Positions 13,387 through 24,228 of a stretch of DNA of 64,000 nt are shown one piece after another. The stretch is from assembly GCA_033026295.1 (NCBI GenBank), contig CM065188.1, positions 1,240,001 through 1,304,000 on the forward strand, in the 5' to 3' direction. Under the pieces are notes generated by a model that saw nothing but the letters and a program-made list of their open reading frames with translations, did no database searches and was not told where the DNA came from. This DNA is from Channa striata (taxonomy: Eukaryota; Chordata; Actinopteri; Anabantiformes; Channidae). Numbering within the stretch: the stretch's first letter is position 1; the number at the start of each line of letters is the position of its first letter. The position numbers and the translations under genes were made by a program.

Positions 13387-15713
13387 ATGTCAGGACAGCG
13401 TGTGTGTGTGACGGATTTTGAGGAGGAAGCCAGAAAAGTCCTTCCTAAAGCTGTGTACGACTACTACCGTTCTGGAGCAGACGAGCAGAGCACGCTGGCT
13501 GGCAATGTGGCTGCGTTTAACAGGTACAACACACACACTGCGTTAACACGAAGCCACTTTTCCTGCACTCACTTTGTCACCTGCTGTAATGTTGTGTCTT
13601 CTGCACAGCCTGAAAACACACACACACACACCAAAAGCACTAAGGCAATACCAGCAGTTACATTTGCATGACATTCTGCTCTTACACATCTGTATGTGCA
13701 GGTTTCTGTGGCTACAAGCTGTATTTACACAATCGCACTCACACAGTTCAGCAATTCAGGCATGTGGTTTCTATGGCTGTAGTAACTCAATAATTGAAGG
13801 GAAGCGGAGGATTTATTTAAGTGAGCTCAGCACATTCAGGGTAAAGTGTCAGTCTAAGGGCATGCAAACTTAACTCCAAATCTAGCGTTGCAAATTCTGC
13901 CAGTGCCATGATCTGTCATCATTAGAAGCAAAAAAAAATGGTCATGGAATGTACATAAAAAAGTTCTAAACGAATAATGAAAGTCTAAGAATTTGCACTT
14001 AAAGCAAATTACACAGTAATCTCTAATGAAGAAACATTTGGAACAGCTAATGTGCATTAATTATTATGTTAATGAAAAAAAGTGTATGTGTGTCTTCCTA
14101 AAGTTTCATAGAAACTTTTTTTTTAATTGTAGCTGCTGCTTTATTATGGGTCAAACCCATATATTTTATGTGTAAAAGGATACACTAGAGACTGAGGTCA
14201 TTGGGATGCAAATCAAATTTGAGAAGAACATTTTTATGGTGCCTCACATTTTTTTTTTTGTGTCTGTCAGTGGTGTAAGGCAAGTTCTCTGACTGTTTAA
14301 TCAGTGGTTCAGCAAACTTTTCAGGGTTGCGAAGCTGAACGTGTCATGTGATGAGGGGTAAAGTCAAAGTGCACAAACAGTAAATGATAGAAATAAAATT
14401 TGTAGGAGGAATCATTACGAGTGAACTGCTTTAAGTCATTTTATTTCTTCTAAATAAAATGACTGGGCTGCAGTTGGAAATAAAAAGTTAACATTGTTAA
14501 ATCAGTGTGATAAAGCCTCCAATTAATCCAAAATGCTGCAGCAAGATTGCTGACTGGGATTGGTAAGAGAGATCATATTTCACCTTCATTAGCTTCTCTC
14601 CATTGGCTTCCCATTAAATGTACAATAGAATTTAAAACCCTTCTTCTTACCTATAAAGCTTTAAACGGTCAAGCTCCATCATATCTAAAAGATCTCCTAG
14701 TACCATATCATCCTACTAGACCACTTCAATCCCAAAATGCAGGCCTACTTGTGGTTCCCAGAATTTCCAAAAATAGAATGGGAGGCAGAGCCTTTAGCTA
14801 TCAAGCTCCTCTCCTGTGGAACCAGCTTCCAGATTCAGGAAGCAGACACCCTCTCTACTTTTAAGACTAGGCTCAAAACCTTCCTTTTCTATAAAGCCTA
14901 TAGTTGTTTATAGTCATGCTGTTATAGGCTTAGACTGCTGGGGGACTCTGCACTGTGCCACTTCTCTTCACTCTCTCCTCTCACCCCACATCTATAATGT
15001 CACCACTCTATGACATTAACTCTGTGTCTTCTTTGTCCCGTAGTCGTCTTTCTCCCTCTCTGTCTCCCTCTCTGTCTCCCTCTCTCTGTCCCTGTCTTCA
15101 GGTGTCCCTGGATTTGGCGCTGTGTGTCCTCCAGTGTGCAGCTACTGGTCCTTCTAACCTCCCCAATGTTTTGTTGTTGCTTTTGTTGCTCTATTTTTTT
15201 CTCTCTCCACTTTCCACTCACCCCAACCGGTCAAGGCAGATGTCCGTCCACCCTGAGCCTGGTTGTGCTGGAGGTTTCTTCCGTTAAAGGGAGTTTTTCC
15301 TCTCCACTGTTACTCAAGGGGGATTTGTTGGGTTTTCTTTAAATGTTTGTATAGTCTTGACTTTATTATGCAAAGTGCCTTGATAAATGACCTTGTTGTA
15401 AATTGGCGCTATATAAATAAAGTTAAATTGATATGAATAGAAATACAGGATGTCTAACACCAGGGAATCCGGTCAGAAGGTTTTAATTAGGTTTGTTCTG
15501 TTAGGATATGTTGCCAAAGCATTTTAATCAACTGAGCATGTTTCGTGTGTGTGTTCAGGTGGTATCTTGTCCCTCGAGTCCTGAGGAATGTGTCCTCTGT
15601 GGATCTGTCCGTCTCTGTGCTGGGACAGAAGCTCAGCATGCCTGTGTGTGTTGCAGCCACAGCGATGCAGAGGATGGCTCACCCTGAGGGAGAAACGGCT
15701 ACAGCAAGAGGTG

Positions 15714-15771
<58 letters not shown>

Positions 15772-18700
15772 GGTCTCAGTAAAGTGGCAGTGCATTGCAC
15801 ATATGGAAGGCTGTGGGTCTCGTACAGAAGCTTTACGTGAACATCCTGTTCAGCGTTTACACACGCGGTTTTCTTGTTGCAACTCAGCAGAGTTTCCATC
15901 GTGGTGTGTATTTGTGCATTTGTAGAACATGTCTTTGTCCATCAGAGGACAAGTGGCTTAAAGGAACAGGCCTTAACCTTCAATACATTAATCATCCAAT
16001 TTCTAATTATGAAAAGAGGAAATACAATGTCAAGAGGAAATGAAACATTGCGTGCTGGGAAGTCAGCCGGTTTTGTTATTTTTAAACTTGGGTTAGTTTA
16101 AACACGATGTCACTTGAAAGTATAAAAGGGAAATTAAGTATAGAGAAACTTGGGGATACAGTATTAGAGAATAGAACCTGACACTATTCTACATAAACCT
16201 GAAAATACAGAAAGTCTTTAAAGTTACTCTGCGCTTAATCTTCAGTACCAGAACTGCATTTAGACTTAATGTGCAACGTGTTAACTGTGTTCTTTGATGA
16301 AGCTTTGGTTTAAGATCTGAATAAACAACAAATGTACCAAATGTCTAATTTAGAGTCTTTTTGGTTTTGCTTGTTGTATAAAAGCAGTGATGTAAACGGA
16401 TCACACATAACAATATGACCACCTGTGCAATTTAAGACCATCCAGCACAATCCAATTTCTCCATTTTTAAGTTGAAACTGTAAGAAAGGGGATAATTTAC
16501 ACCATGAGTTTATCATTGAGGCCAAAGTCAGTAGTGGAAATGCATAATAAGAAGAGATGGTTCTAAAGTTTTGGCCACCTCATTCATTCAAAGTAGTATT
16601 CATCCAATTATTCAATTCAACTGTATAAACATGTGGCCAATTCAAAACAACGTCATCTCAAGGCACTTTACATAATAAAGTCAACACTTTATAGACATTT
16701 AGAGAAAACCCAACAAATCCCCCTGTAAGGGTAGAAACCTCCAGCAAAACCAGGCTCAGGGTGGGCGGCCATCTGCCTCGACCAGTTATGCTGAGTGGAA
16801 AGTAGAGAGAGAGAAGAAAAGAAAACTAGCACTGAAAAACATGGGGGCGATAGCATTGTCCTCTGGATCATTAAATTGCACAAGTGGTCATAATGTTTTG
16901 CCTGATGTGCGTATGATATAAATCCAGGAGCATTTGGTGGCTTTGGTACCGAGCATGAGTGCAGCATCACTCAGTTCTCATCAAGGACACCTTCCGTCTG
17001 CCCGTGGTTTGTGTTCATGTCTACTAGCAGCTAATAATGAGAATACAGTATATTGTGCACATCCCTCTTTATTGTGAGTTCGTCTTCATGTGGTCAGGTG
17101 TGAGGAGGAAATGCCACATACCTGGACATGGATCCATATCCAAAGTGCTGTGTGTTGGTACCATTTCAGCTGCCTTATGATTTACAGTATATGATTTCAC
17201 TGACGATAAGAGAGTTCTGTCCCTCTGCCTCTCAGCTGGTCTTTTTAAAGGCCCAGTCAGTGGTTTTTGGATCCTGTTCACTTAGAAAATTATTTGAATT
17301 ATTGAAAGTCTACCTAATGCTGACAAGAGAACTGATCACAAATGAGGTTCCAGGTTCCATGTTCCAGGTCAGAGTCTCCATTAATTATATGATGTCCATG
17401 GGACAGGCTCACAAGAACGTCTTCATAAACCAGATTTGCCTGGAACGTTAACAGCCGCACAATTATGTGTCTACCCAGCATGCCGAGCAGTGGGAACAGG
17501 AATGATGCTGAGCTCTTGGGCGACCTCCACAATAGAGGAAGTGATGTCAGCGATGTCAGCGATGACAGTGTCACCGGGCGATGGGGGGGTCCTCTGGATG
17601 CAGCTTTATATCTATAAAGACCGAGAGCTCACACTGTCGCTGGTACGGCGTGCAGAGAGGGCGGGCTATAAAGCTATCTTTGTTACCGTGGATACACCAT
17701 ACCTGGGGAAGAGATGGGATGACATGCGCAATCGTTTTAAACTGCCACCTCACCTCAGGTAGGAACCAAACACAGCAGCAGAAAAGAGGACATCACCTCC
17801 CAGGAGACCGCACTGCAACACTTCACTGTGTTTGTGTGTGTGTGTGTGTGTTTGTATAGCATGTCCAACTTCTCTACAGCCTCCCTGGCCTTCTCTGAGG
17901 GGAACTACGGCAACGACAGCGGTCTGGCTGTTTATGTCGCAAAAGCAATAGACCCCACGATCTGTTGGGACGACATCACCTGGCTGAAAAGACACACACG
18001 CCTGCCAGTGATTGTGAAAGGAGTACTGAATGGTACGCACACACACGTTTGTCTTTCTATATTTGTGAAGACACTCCTTGACACAAGACAACCAAACTCA
18101 ATACTAACAATGACCCTACAACCAAGTCTTGACCCTCAAAAAGGCTTTTGAAATTGTGTAGACCCCCTAAAATGTCCTCACAACAACGGTACTGAAACAA
18201 AAGTAGTCCAAACACTGCAGGCTTACTAGTACTTAGCTAATACTGTTACAATGTAGATATGATGTCCATGCAAAATTAAACATATATTTGGTTTTACAGC
18301 TCAAACAAATCTTGCAAAGAAATTGATTTCTATTTGCTGCCTGGGTTTTTAAGCAAAGTCTAAAAGTAAATATTTTTACACATATTTTTGAAAAAGGGAC
18401 TTAAAATCCATTTAAGTTGCTCACACAGCAGCTCCCAGCAGACACTATTACATACTGAAATGAAGTGAAAATATTAGAATCTGTAAGACTGTATGTGTGT
18501 GCATGCTTTAGGTGAAGATGCTGTCCAGGCTGTGAGCTATGGTGTCGATGGCATCTTGGTGTCCAATCATGGAGCTCGACAACTAGATGGAGTTCCTGCC
18601 ACGGTTTGTCTGTGTGTGTGTGTGAGTGTATTGTCATTATCAGAGCTCTGACATTGTCTGATTAAATGATAAAAATACTGCATCGATAACAAACTGGGTG

Positions 18701-19486
18701 TCCTAGATGTTATTATGCAGCAGTAACACCACCCTGTAGTGTGTAACAAAGCATTTTTTTAATTTCATGCTTATTGTCGACAGGTGGTCTGCTTCTTAGT
18801 GTTAATATTTGATGCCAATTTGTTCTTCTGACCCTCAGTCTCCTCATATAACTTAGCTCAGTGCTACTTATTGCCAGGTCTCTGGTTAATAACTCTGATA
18901 ATGAACAGTTTCCTGTGGGTAGACAAACTGTAAATAAACCAAACTGAGTGTGTGTGTTGGTGTGTGTAGCTGGATGTGTTGGAGGAGGTGGTAAAGGCAG
19001 TGCAGGGTCGCTGTGATGTCTACATGGATGGCGGAGTCAGGAAAGGCACAGACGTTCTGAAGGCCTTAGCTCTGGGAGCAAAGGCTGTCTTCATTGGCCG
19101 ACCCGTGCTGTGGGGCCTGGCTTGTCAGGTTAAGCACGATGCTCACATTGTCTCATTAGCCTTAATCGGGTCCAAGAGTCCAAGGACCTCCACACCAGTC
19201 ACTATCTAAGAACCACTCTTCACATTAACATCGAATGATAATACATGAATGTGTGTCTAGGGGGAACAGGGAGTTACTGAACTTCTGGAACTTCTAAAAG
19301 AGGAGCTGCGACTGGCTATGGCGCTGTCAGGTTAAGTACACACACGGGGCGTCTACAGTATGGACACAACCACCTATCAGCCATTTTCTAAAGCTTGTTT
19401 TTGTGTGTATGTGTGTAGGCTGCCGGTCTGTATCTGAGGTTCGCAGGTCCCTGGTCAGGAGAGTGGAGTTCACCTCCAGGATGTGA
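13387..19486 (+). CDS. hao1: 2-hydroxyacid (glycolate) oxidase, complete, 8 exons
   Basis: This FMN enzyme oxidises glycolate to glyoxylate with release of H2O2 in peroxisomes. Exons 13387-13523, 15559-15710, 17479-17758, 17860-18032, 18512-18603, 18970-19128, 19261-19330 and 19419-19486 join in phase to 376 codons plus TGA, close to the 370 of human HAO1. The start gives MSGQRVCVTDFEEEA. Catalytic and FMN-site motifs are all present: YYRSGAD, TAMQRMAH, SSWATSTIEEV, LYIYKDRE, VTVDTPYLG, VIVKG, SNHGARQLDGVPAT, DGGVRKGTDVLKALALGAKAVFIGRP. The C-terminus SRM is a plausible PTS1 variant. Exon 3 has an extra short loop from a 9-bp duplication. HAO1 rather than HAO2 is inferred from remembered similarity; teleost paralogues could confuse the symbol. 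It looks intact. Confidence 0.92.
14520..15440 (+). mobile_element. L2-like LINE, 3' end (RT C-terminus plus 3' UTR), in hao1 intron 1
   Basis: Codons from about 14530 to 14860 read as the C-terminal part of a fish non-LTR reverse transcriptase (HISPSLASLHWLP, LLLTYKALNGQAPSYLKDLL, GGRAFSYQAPLLWNQLPDS). A pyrimidine-rich 3' UTR follows, ending in 'ggcgctatataaataaagtt'. The copy is 5'-truncated and dead. Clade assignment (L2 versus a close relative) is from memory. Confidence 0.75.
15715..15768 (+). repeat. (AC)27 microsatellite next to a 5' splice site
   Basis: An uninterrupted run of 54 bases starts five bases into hao1 intron 2, whose donor is at 15711. Length polymorphism is expected. 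Confidence 0.97.
16645..16830 (-). repeat. L2-like LINE 3' tail, in hao1 intron 2
   Basis: It holds the same 'ggcactttacataataaagtc' and 'ggctcagggtgggcggccatctg' blocks as the copy at 51375-52075, in the same (minus) orientation. There is no coding part. Confidence 0.65.
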
Positions 19487-19765
19487 GAGAAGGATCTGAC
19501 AGGAATAAAAGGGGGGCGACACACACACAGTGTCATCGGATGCAACGGAACAGCAGCCAATCTGTTATTGTGAAGTCGCACTGATGAAATTTGCATTCCA
19601 AGGAATTTCACTGTCTTGTCCGTTTGTGATCTAACAGCTGTTTAGCGCATAGTGGGTCTAAACCTGTGGGTAAAGTGGCAAACTGGCAGCTCTAATGACA
19701 GACCTTTTCAGCGGCATTATAGGAAATGTAGTATCCAATGTTTTGGAGTTTGATTCAAACTAAGA

Positions 19766-19771
19766 AATAAA
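19766..19771 (+). promoter_or_regulatory. hao1 poly(A) signal
   Basis: AATAAA lies 280 bases after the hao1 stop and is the first canonical hexamer there; an earlier 'aataaaag' lies at 19503, only 17 bases past the stop. Which one is used cannot be told from sequence. Confidence 0.6.
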
Positions 19772-20685
19772 GTCACAGTATATTTTATAATCTCTCTCTT
19801 ACAAGTTATTGACTCATCATTGTCTGTCTTCGAAAGCTTGAAAAAAAATTAACGTTCTCCTTCCTAACACATTTATTGAGCTCCAAAACTAAATCCTGAC
19901 TGGTCTCCTGCTTCATTCTGGTAATTACACAACAACCAGGTGTAGCGGATCACACTCTGCGTTGTGTTTAGTTTCATGGTTTAACAAAAATGTCCACACC
20001 ATCAGGAAATTGTCTTTGGTGACTTTAATGCCTCACCTTCGCCGAGGTGTACACATGGAAAAAGAGAGGAAGACGTACCGCAGTACATTAACAAATTAAT
20101 AAGTTAATAAATTACAAAAGTTCTCAAAACTAAGTAAAACATTCCTTTTCAAAAGAAACAACAAACACGTAACATCACATTACATTTTTAACGAGACACG
20201 TAAACATTAGACGGAGCAGAGGAAACGTACCTTCACCGAGGGGTACGCATGGAAAAAGAGGAAGTACAGTTCACAGACACGCAGTAAATACAGCCGACTT
20301 CAAAATAAAATTGTGTCAGTACTTCCTGTGAGGACTTCTCTCCCCCCTATAAGTGTATGCACTTTATGGTCCCATAAGTGGAATCTCAAAAGAAGATTGT
20401 TATTGGGAGTGCAAATCAAAACAATACACTTCGTAACTGTGCGACACCGGAAATGACAAAGGTCTGGCTGCATGAGCTGTACAATAATATGACGAATCCT
20501 GCATATAATGCAGCGCAAAAACAACACTCGACTACACAGGCACAGTCAACACAATAGTTGTGCCCACCTGATCACTCATGGGTTTAAACCATTAGTTAAA
20601 TTTATTTTGTAATGGTAGCTTTACTTCAGTTAAATTTGTTTTCTGCCACACTTTGGCTCACTGTAAATGTTCCGTAACTGGATTC
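19772..20685. repeat. Intergenic spacer with a spaced direct repeat
   Basis: Two related units, 20036-20072 and 20230-20264, share 'ccttc(g/a)ccgagg(t/g)gtac(a/g)c' followed by 'atggaaaaagag(ag)gaag', about 194 bases apart. Nothing else is recognised. Confidence 0.5.
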
Positions 20686-21043
20686 TGTAACTATAGGACC
20701 CAAAAGCAGAAGCAACACACCAAGAGTGCAGGAGGTTTATTAACACATGAACTTCTAAAAACAGTTAAATAATTATCACACAAAATACTGATACAATAAT
20801 ACTCAGGACAACACTTAATGAGATGACAATATTAACTCAAAGGCAGAAACTTAGACTATAAGAAAATTCATTCTTAATGAGAAGACTAACACTATAACAG
20901 AAAATCATTCTTACAAGAGGAGATTAATATTACAAACAGAAATTTACTCTAAACAATTAAACTAACAAGCCTATAAGAATCAAAGGCTGAAGATCAGGAA
21001 AGAAAGAAACGGTTAGGGAGACGCACCAGAACGGACCATGACA
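20686..21043 (-). mobile_element. Probable Gypsy LTR, solo or eroded
   Basis: On the minus strand it begins TGTCATGGTCCG, like the Gypsy LTR at 23734 (TGTCATGAGTCC), and ends in a 'gggtcctatagttaca' block like other LTRs here. It contains a minus-strand AATAAA (TTTATT at about 20737). The 'gacccaaaagcagaagc' segment is shared with 56115. No matching target duplication is seen. Confidence 0.5.
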
Positions 21044-22690
21044 CACTAGCAACCCCAAAACTTAACATATAGACTTAATGGTGAATGCACTGGTAACCAG
21101 CGGAGGAGGACACCCAAACAGGACGTTAATGTCTATACAACAGATAAGGGCAGTAAAAAACTAAACAGGGCAAAAAACACCCAACTTATAGCACTCACAG
21201 GTAAAAAAAAATGTTAAACAGCTAAAACAGTTTTCTACAGTTAATTGTAAAGCACAAGCAGTAAATAACAAAAACTGTAAAGTTTAATGTGATTGTCCCG
21301 ATTAATTGCACTAATTTGACAATTTTTAAGCCTATGTACACACATCTACTGGTTGGAGAGTGTTTAGCCGCTTTCAGACATACACTGGAATCCCGACATT
21401 ATTGTGACTTTTTTAGGAGGGGGTGCATGTGTGAATGCAAATTTACAAGTGAAATGTGGCTAACATTCAGCTCCCTGGTGCAATTTTATATGATGAGCTT
21501 GAGCAGCTCACACACAAAAGAAAAGTTTTATTTCATGTTGTACCTCTTGATCGCGCACCGAAATCTAGCACACGATGATGGTTTTGACGCGGGTGAACTC
21601 CCGCTGAGAGTGGCATGTCTGGCCACTCTAGACAATGTCCAAGGCAGGATTCGTCAAAGGTTCATCAAAGGTTCATGCGTGAGACAGGCTTAATTAACAT
21701 CTCAAATAAAACACTTTAATTCTGGGCATTTGCTGTATGATTTAAATTTAATTTGCCGTGACATTTACTCTTTATCATAAAACTACAACTGTACTAATGC
21801 TTCCAGAACAGCTGTTTAGAGATGCCCATCCTCAGTGCACCCTGTTATAAAAATTTTATATTTTTATATTTTCAGCAAAGACTTTCACCTTCATCTGCTA
21901 ATGAAACGTCTGAAGCAACATCTAGGAATGTAAGTGAAAATGACAACCACCCCCTAGATAACAGCTTCTAGCCCCCAAAGTCTAAATGAGGATTTTGATC
22001 TGTAAGAAATTTTTTGATTATTTGTGCATATTAATTATTATCACCATTAGTGTCAGTTGTAGCAGTGGTAGCCATTTTCATTGATTAAAAAAGCTGATAT
22101 GAACTTCAAATATTTGAACCTGAATATTTTTCCTTGTATCAAATCTATTCATGATTACTACTGATGCTGATTAATGTAGAAAAATATATCTAGATAGTAT
22201 TTTTGGCAGCATCATAAAAAAAGTCTGTGACAGATAACTCACTTACAGTTAATAGCAGTGGTTCCGAGGAAGAACATGAAAATTGTTGTTTTTTATTTGC
22301 TTGGCGGATTAAGACTACAGTTGGCGAAGCTGACTATGGAAACAGAAGGCTGCTAGGAATGGCTACAAAATAAAGGCCAGAAACAGGAAGTAGAGCTGGA
22401 AATGGAAGAGACAAACCAGGATTGGGAGCGAGAGCAGAGCGAGAGAATCACTATTACTTCATTTTGAGGGACACTGATAGCATAATATTTAGATGTGTTA
22501 AATCCAATTTTGTATTTTCCTTTTTATCTGTTGTTTCTCTAAAATAGCTTTTTCACAGCAAAACACTTTGTAGTGTCAGGTAAATACATTTACATTTAGT
22601 CATTTGGCATTTTAATTTGCTCTAGCGTCAGCCTTGTGGTAAGCCCTCTTTGTGTGACCGACTTGAGTAAAGACCAGCGAGTCTACCTGC
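21044..22690. other. Intergenic DNA, nothing recognised
   Basis: The stretch is AT-rich with no credible gene. A 134-codon open frame at 21289-21693 has no recognisable motif. Confidence 0.5.
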
Positions 22691-22739
22691 GTGAGCTCAT
22701 CGAAGCGAGGCCAATGTAAGACACTATTTGTAGCCTTTC

Positions 22740-23733
22740 TGGACTTTGGATTTGTCTTCACTCTACTTTAACTCTCTTCATATTCGGAAAGCCTGTTCTG
22801 TTTCTCATAATGTGTTTTCAGCAGATCTCAGTTCTCCTTTGCAGACACAGGATATGGCATTCTCCGAGAGGACAGTGCTTCTCCCACCTGCGTGCCCTCA
22901 CCCAGACCACTCTGGTGCCAGCCTCTGCCAGGTGGCGGCCAACAAGGCTAACTTCACTTCGTCTTTGGCTACAAAGTCAGCTGTTCAGCTGCTCGTACTT
23001 ACAGACCCTGGATTACAGCGCAGAACCTGGCCACCCCGGCTGCACTCTCTATCGGCTTTGCCTTCTCTCACACTCCTCGCCCATCAGGTGGGGGAGGTGG
23101 GACTGGACTTCCCGTAGCCAACTCCTGGAAGTTTTCCACAACTGCACCTTCCAACAATCTCACGTCGTTGGAATATCATGCCATCAGGATTACGACACAG
23201 ATTACAGACAATGTCATTGTAATCTACCGACCACTGGGCCAGCTGGGGAACTTCTGTGATGAGCTGGATATGCCATTGTCCCAGTTCCATGAAGATTGCA
23301 CTCCTGTTATTATCTTGGGAGACCTCAACACCCACCTGGACAAACCCCAGGCGGCTGACTCACAGGCGTGCTCACTCTTCTGAACACGTTTGATCTTACA
23401 CTGGTCTCCACTCCCCCAATCCACAAAGCTGGCAACAACCAGCTTTGACCTTGTTCTGATCTGAACCACACCGTGGACAACATTGCTGTCACTCCTCTGC
23501 ATTTGTCGGATAACTTCTTCATTCAGCTCACAGTCTTCATCCCTACACTGTCACATTCTTCTACCGCAGTGGTTACATTCTGCCGTAACCTCAGATCTCT
23601 CAACCCGGAGCGGTTCTCTTCATTGGCTTTTGCAACGCTGCCTTCGTCCCAGGATCTTTTCACCCTCCATACAGATGCGGCCACAGACAAGCTCTGCATT
23701 ATGCTTTCATCCTGCCTAGACAGTCTCTGCCCC
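22740..23733 (+). mobile_element. L2-like LINE, endonuclease part, split by a Gypsy insertion
   Basis: Broken frames between about 22850 and 23470 read as an apurinic-endonuclease-type domain of a non-LTR element, including a GDLNTHLDKP block near 23320. Several frameshifts and stops are present. The reading is interrupted at 23733 and resumes at 29230 with the reverse transcriptase linker, so one LINE copy was cut by the Gypsy element. Confidence 0.7.
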
Positions 23734-24213
23734 TGTCATGAGTCCACTCCGGTCACTGTTGCCCTGGTTACCGTGGTTTATGTTTCTCCGTATTTTCTGT
23801 CTCACCCTGCTCCTCCCTGTTGCTCCTAATCAACCTAACACTGGTCACCTGTTGTCTCCCTGTTTTAAGCCCCACTCACCTGCTTCTCGTCGCCGGATCA
23901 ACTTCATTCATTCTTCTGCACATGCTGTTGTAGTAAGTCTCCCTGTTGCTTGATTCCCTTGTCGCCTTGTGTTTTTTTAAGTTATTTTACAAGTAAGAAG
24001 CCAAATTAAGTTGCCTCAAGTCCATAATTTCTCAGCCTTCTCTTACCCTCTGCTCTTCTCCTAGGCGACCGCTCACCCCTCTGACCCTTCGGCCCTGGCC
24101 AGAATCCACTTCCATCACCACAACGTTCAATAAACTTGACTTTTGTGTTTCTATTTCTGCGTCCTCCAGTCTCTTTTCTGGGTCCTCTAAAATACCTACT
24201 ATAGTCGTAATAG
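23734..24213 (+). repeat. 5' LTR of the Gypsy element
   Basis: It starts TGTCATGAGTCC. The last 215 bases or so (from 'gccaaattaag' to 'atagtcgtaatag') match 29012-29229 closely. AATAAA is at about 24130. The upstream half is poorly alignable to the 3' LTR. Confidence 0.7.
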
Positions 24214-24228
24214 ATTGATCCGGCCACT

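Noticed and set aside
14955..15342. Leucine/serine-rich open frames resembling membrane proteins
   Set aside because: They lie in the pyrimidine-rich 3' UTR of an L2-like LINE that recurs in both orientations elsewhere in the window.
15524..15899. Frames with Cys-Val or His-Thr runs
   Set aside because: These are translations of the (AC)n microsatellite.
21289..21693. 134-codon open frame
   Set aside because: No motif, no splice context, and it lies in repeat-rich intergenic DNA; an open frame of this length can occur by chance.
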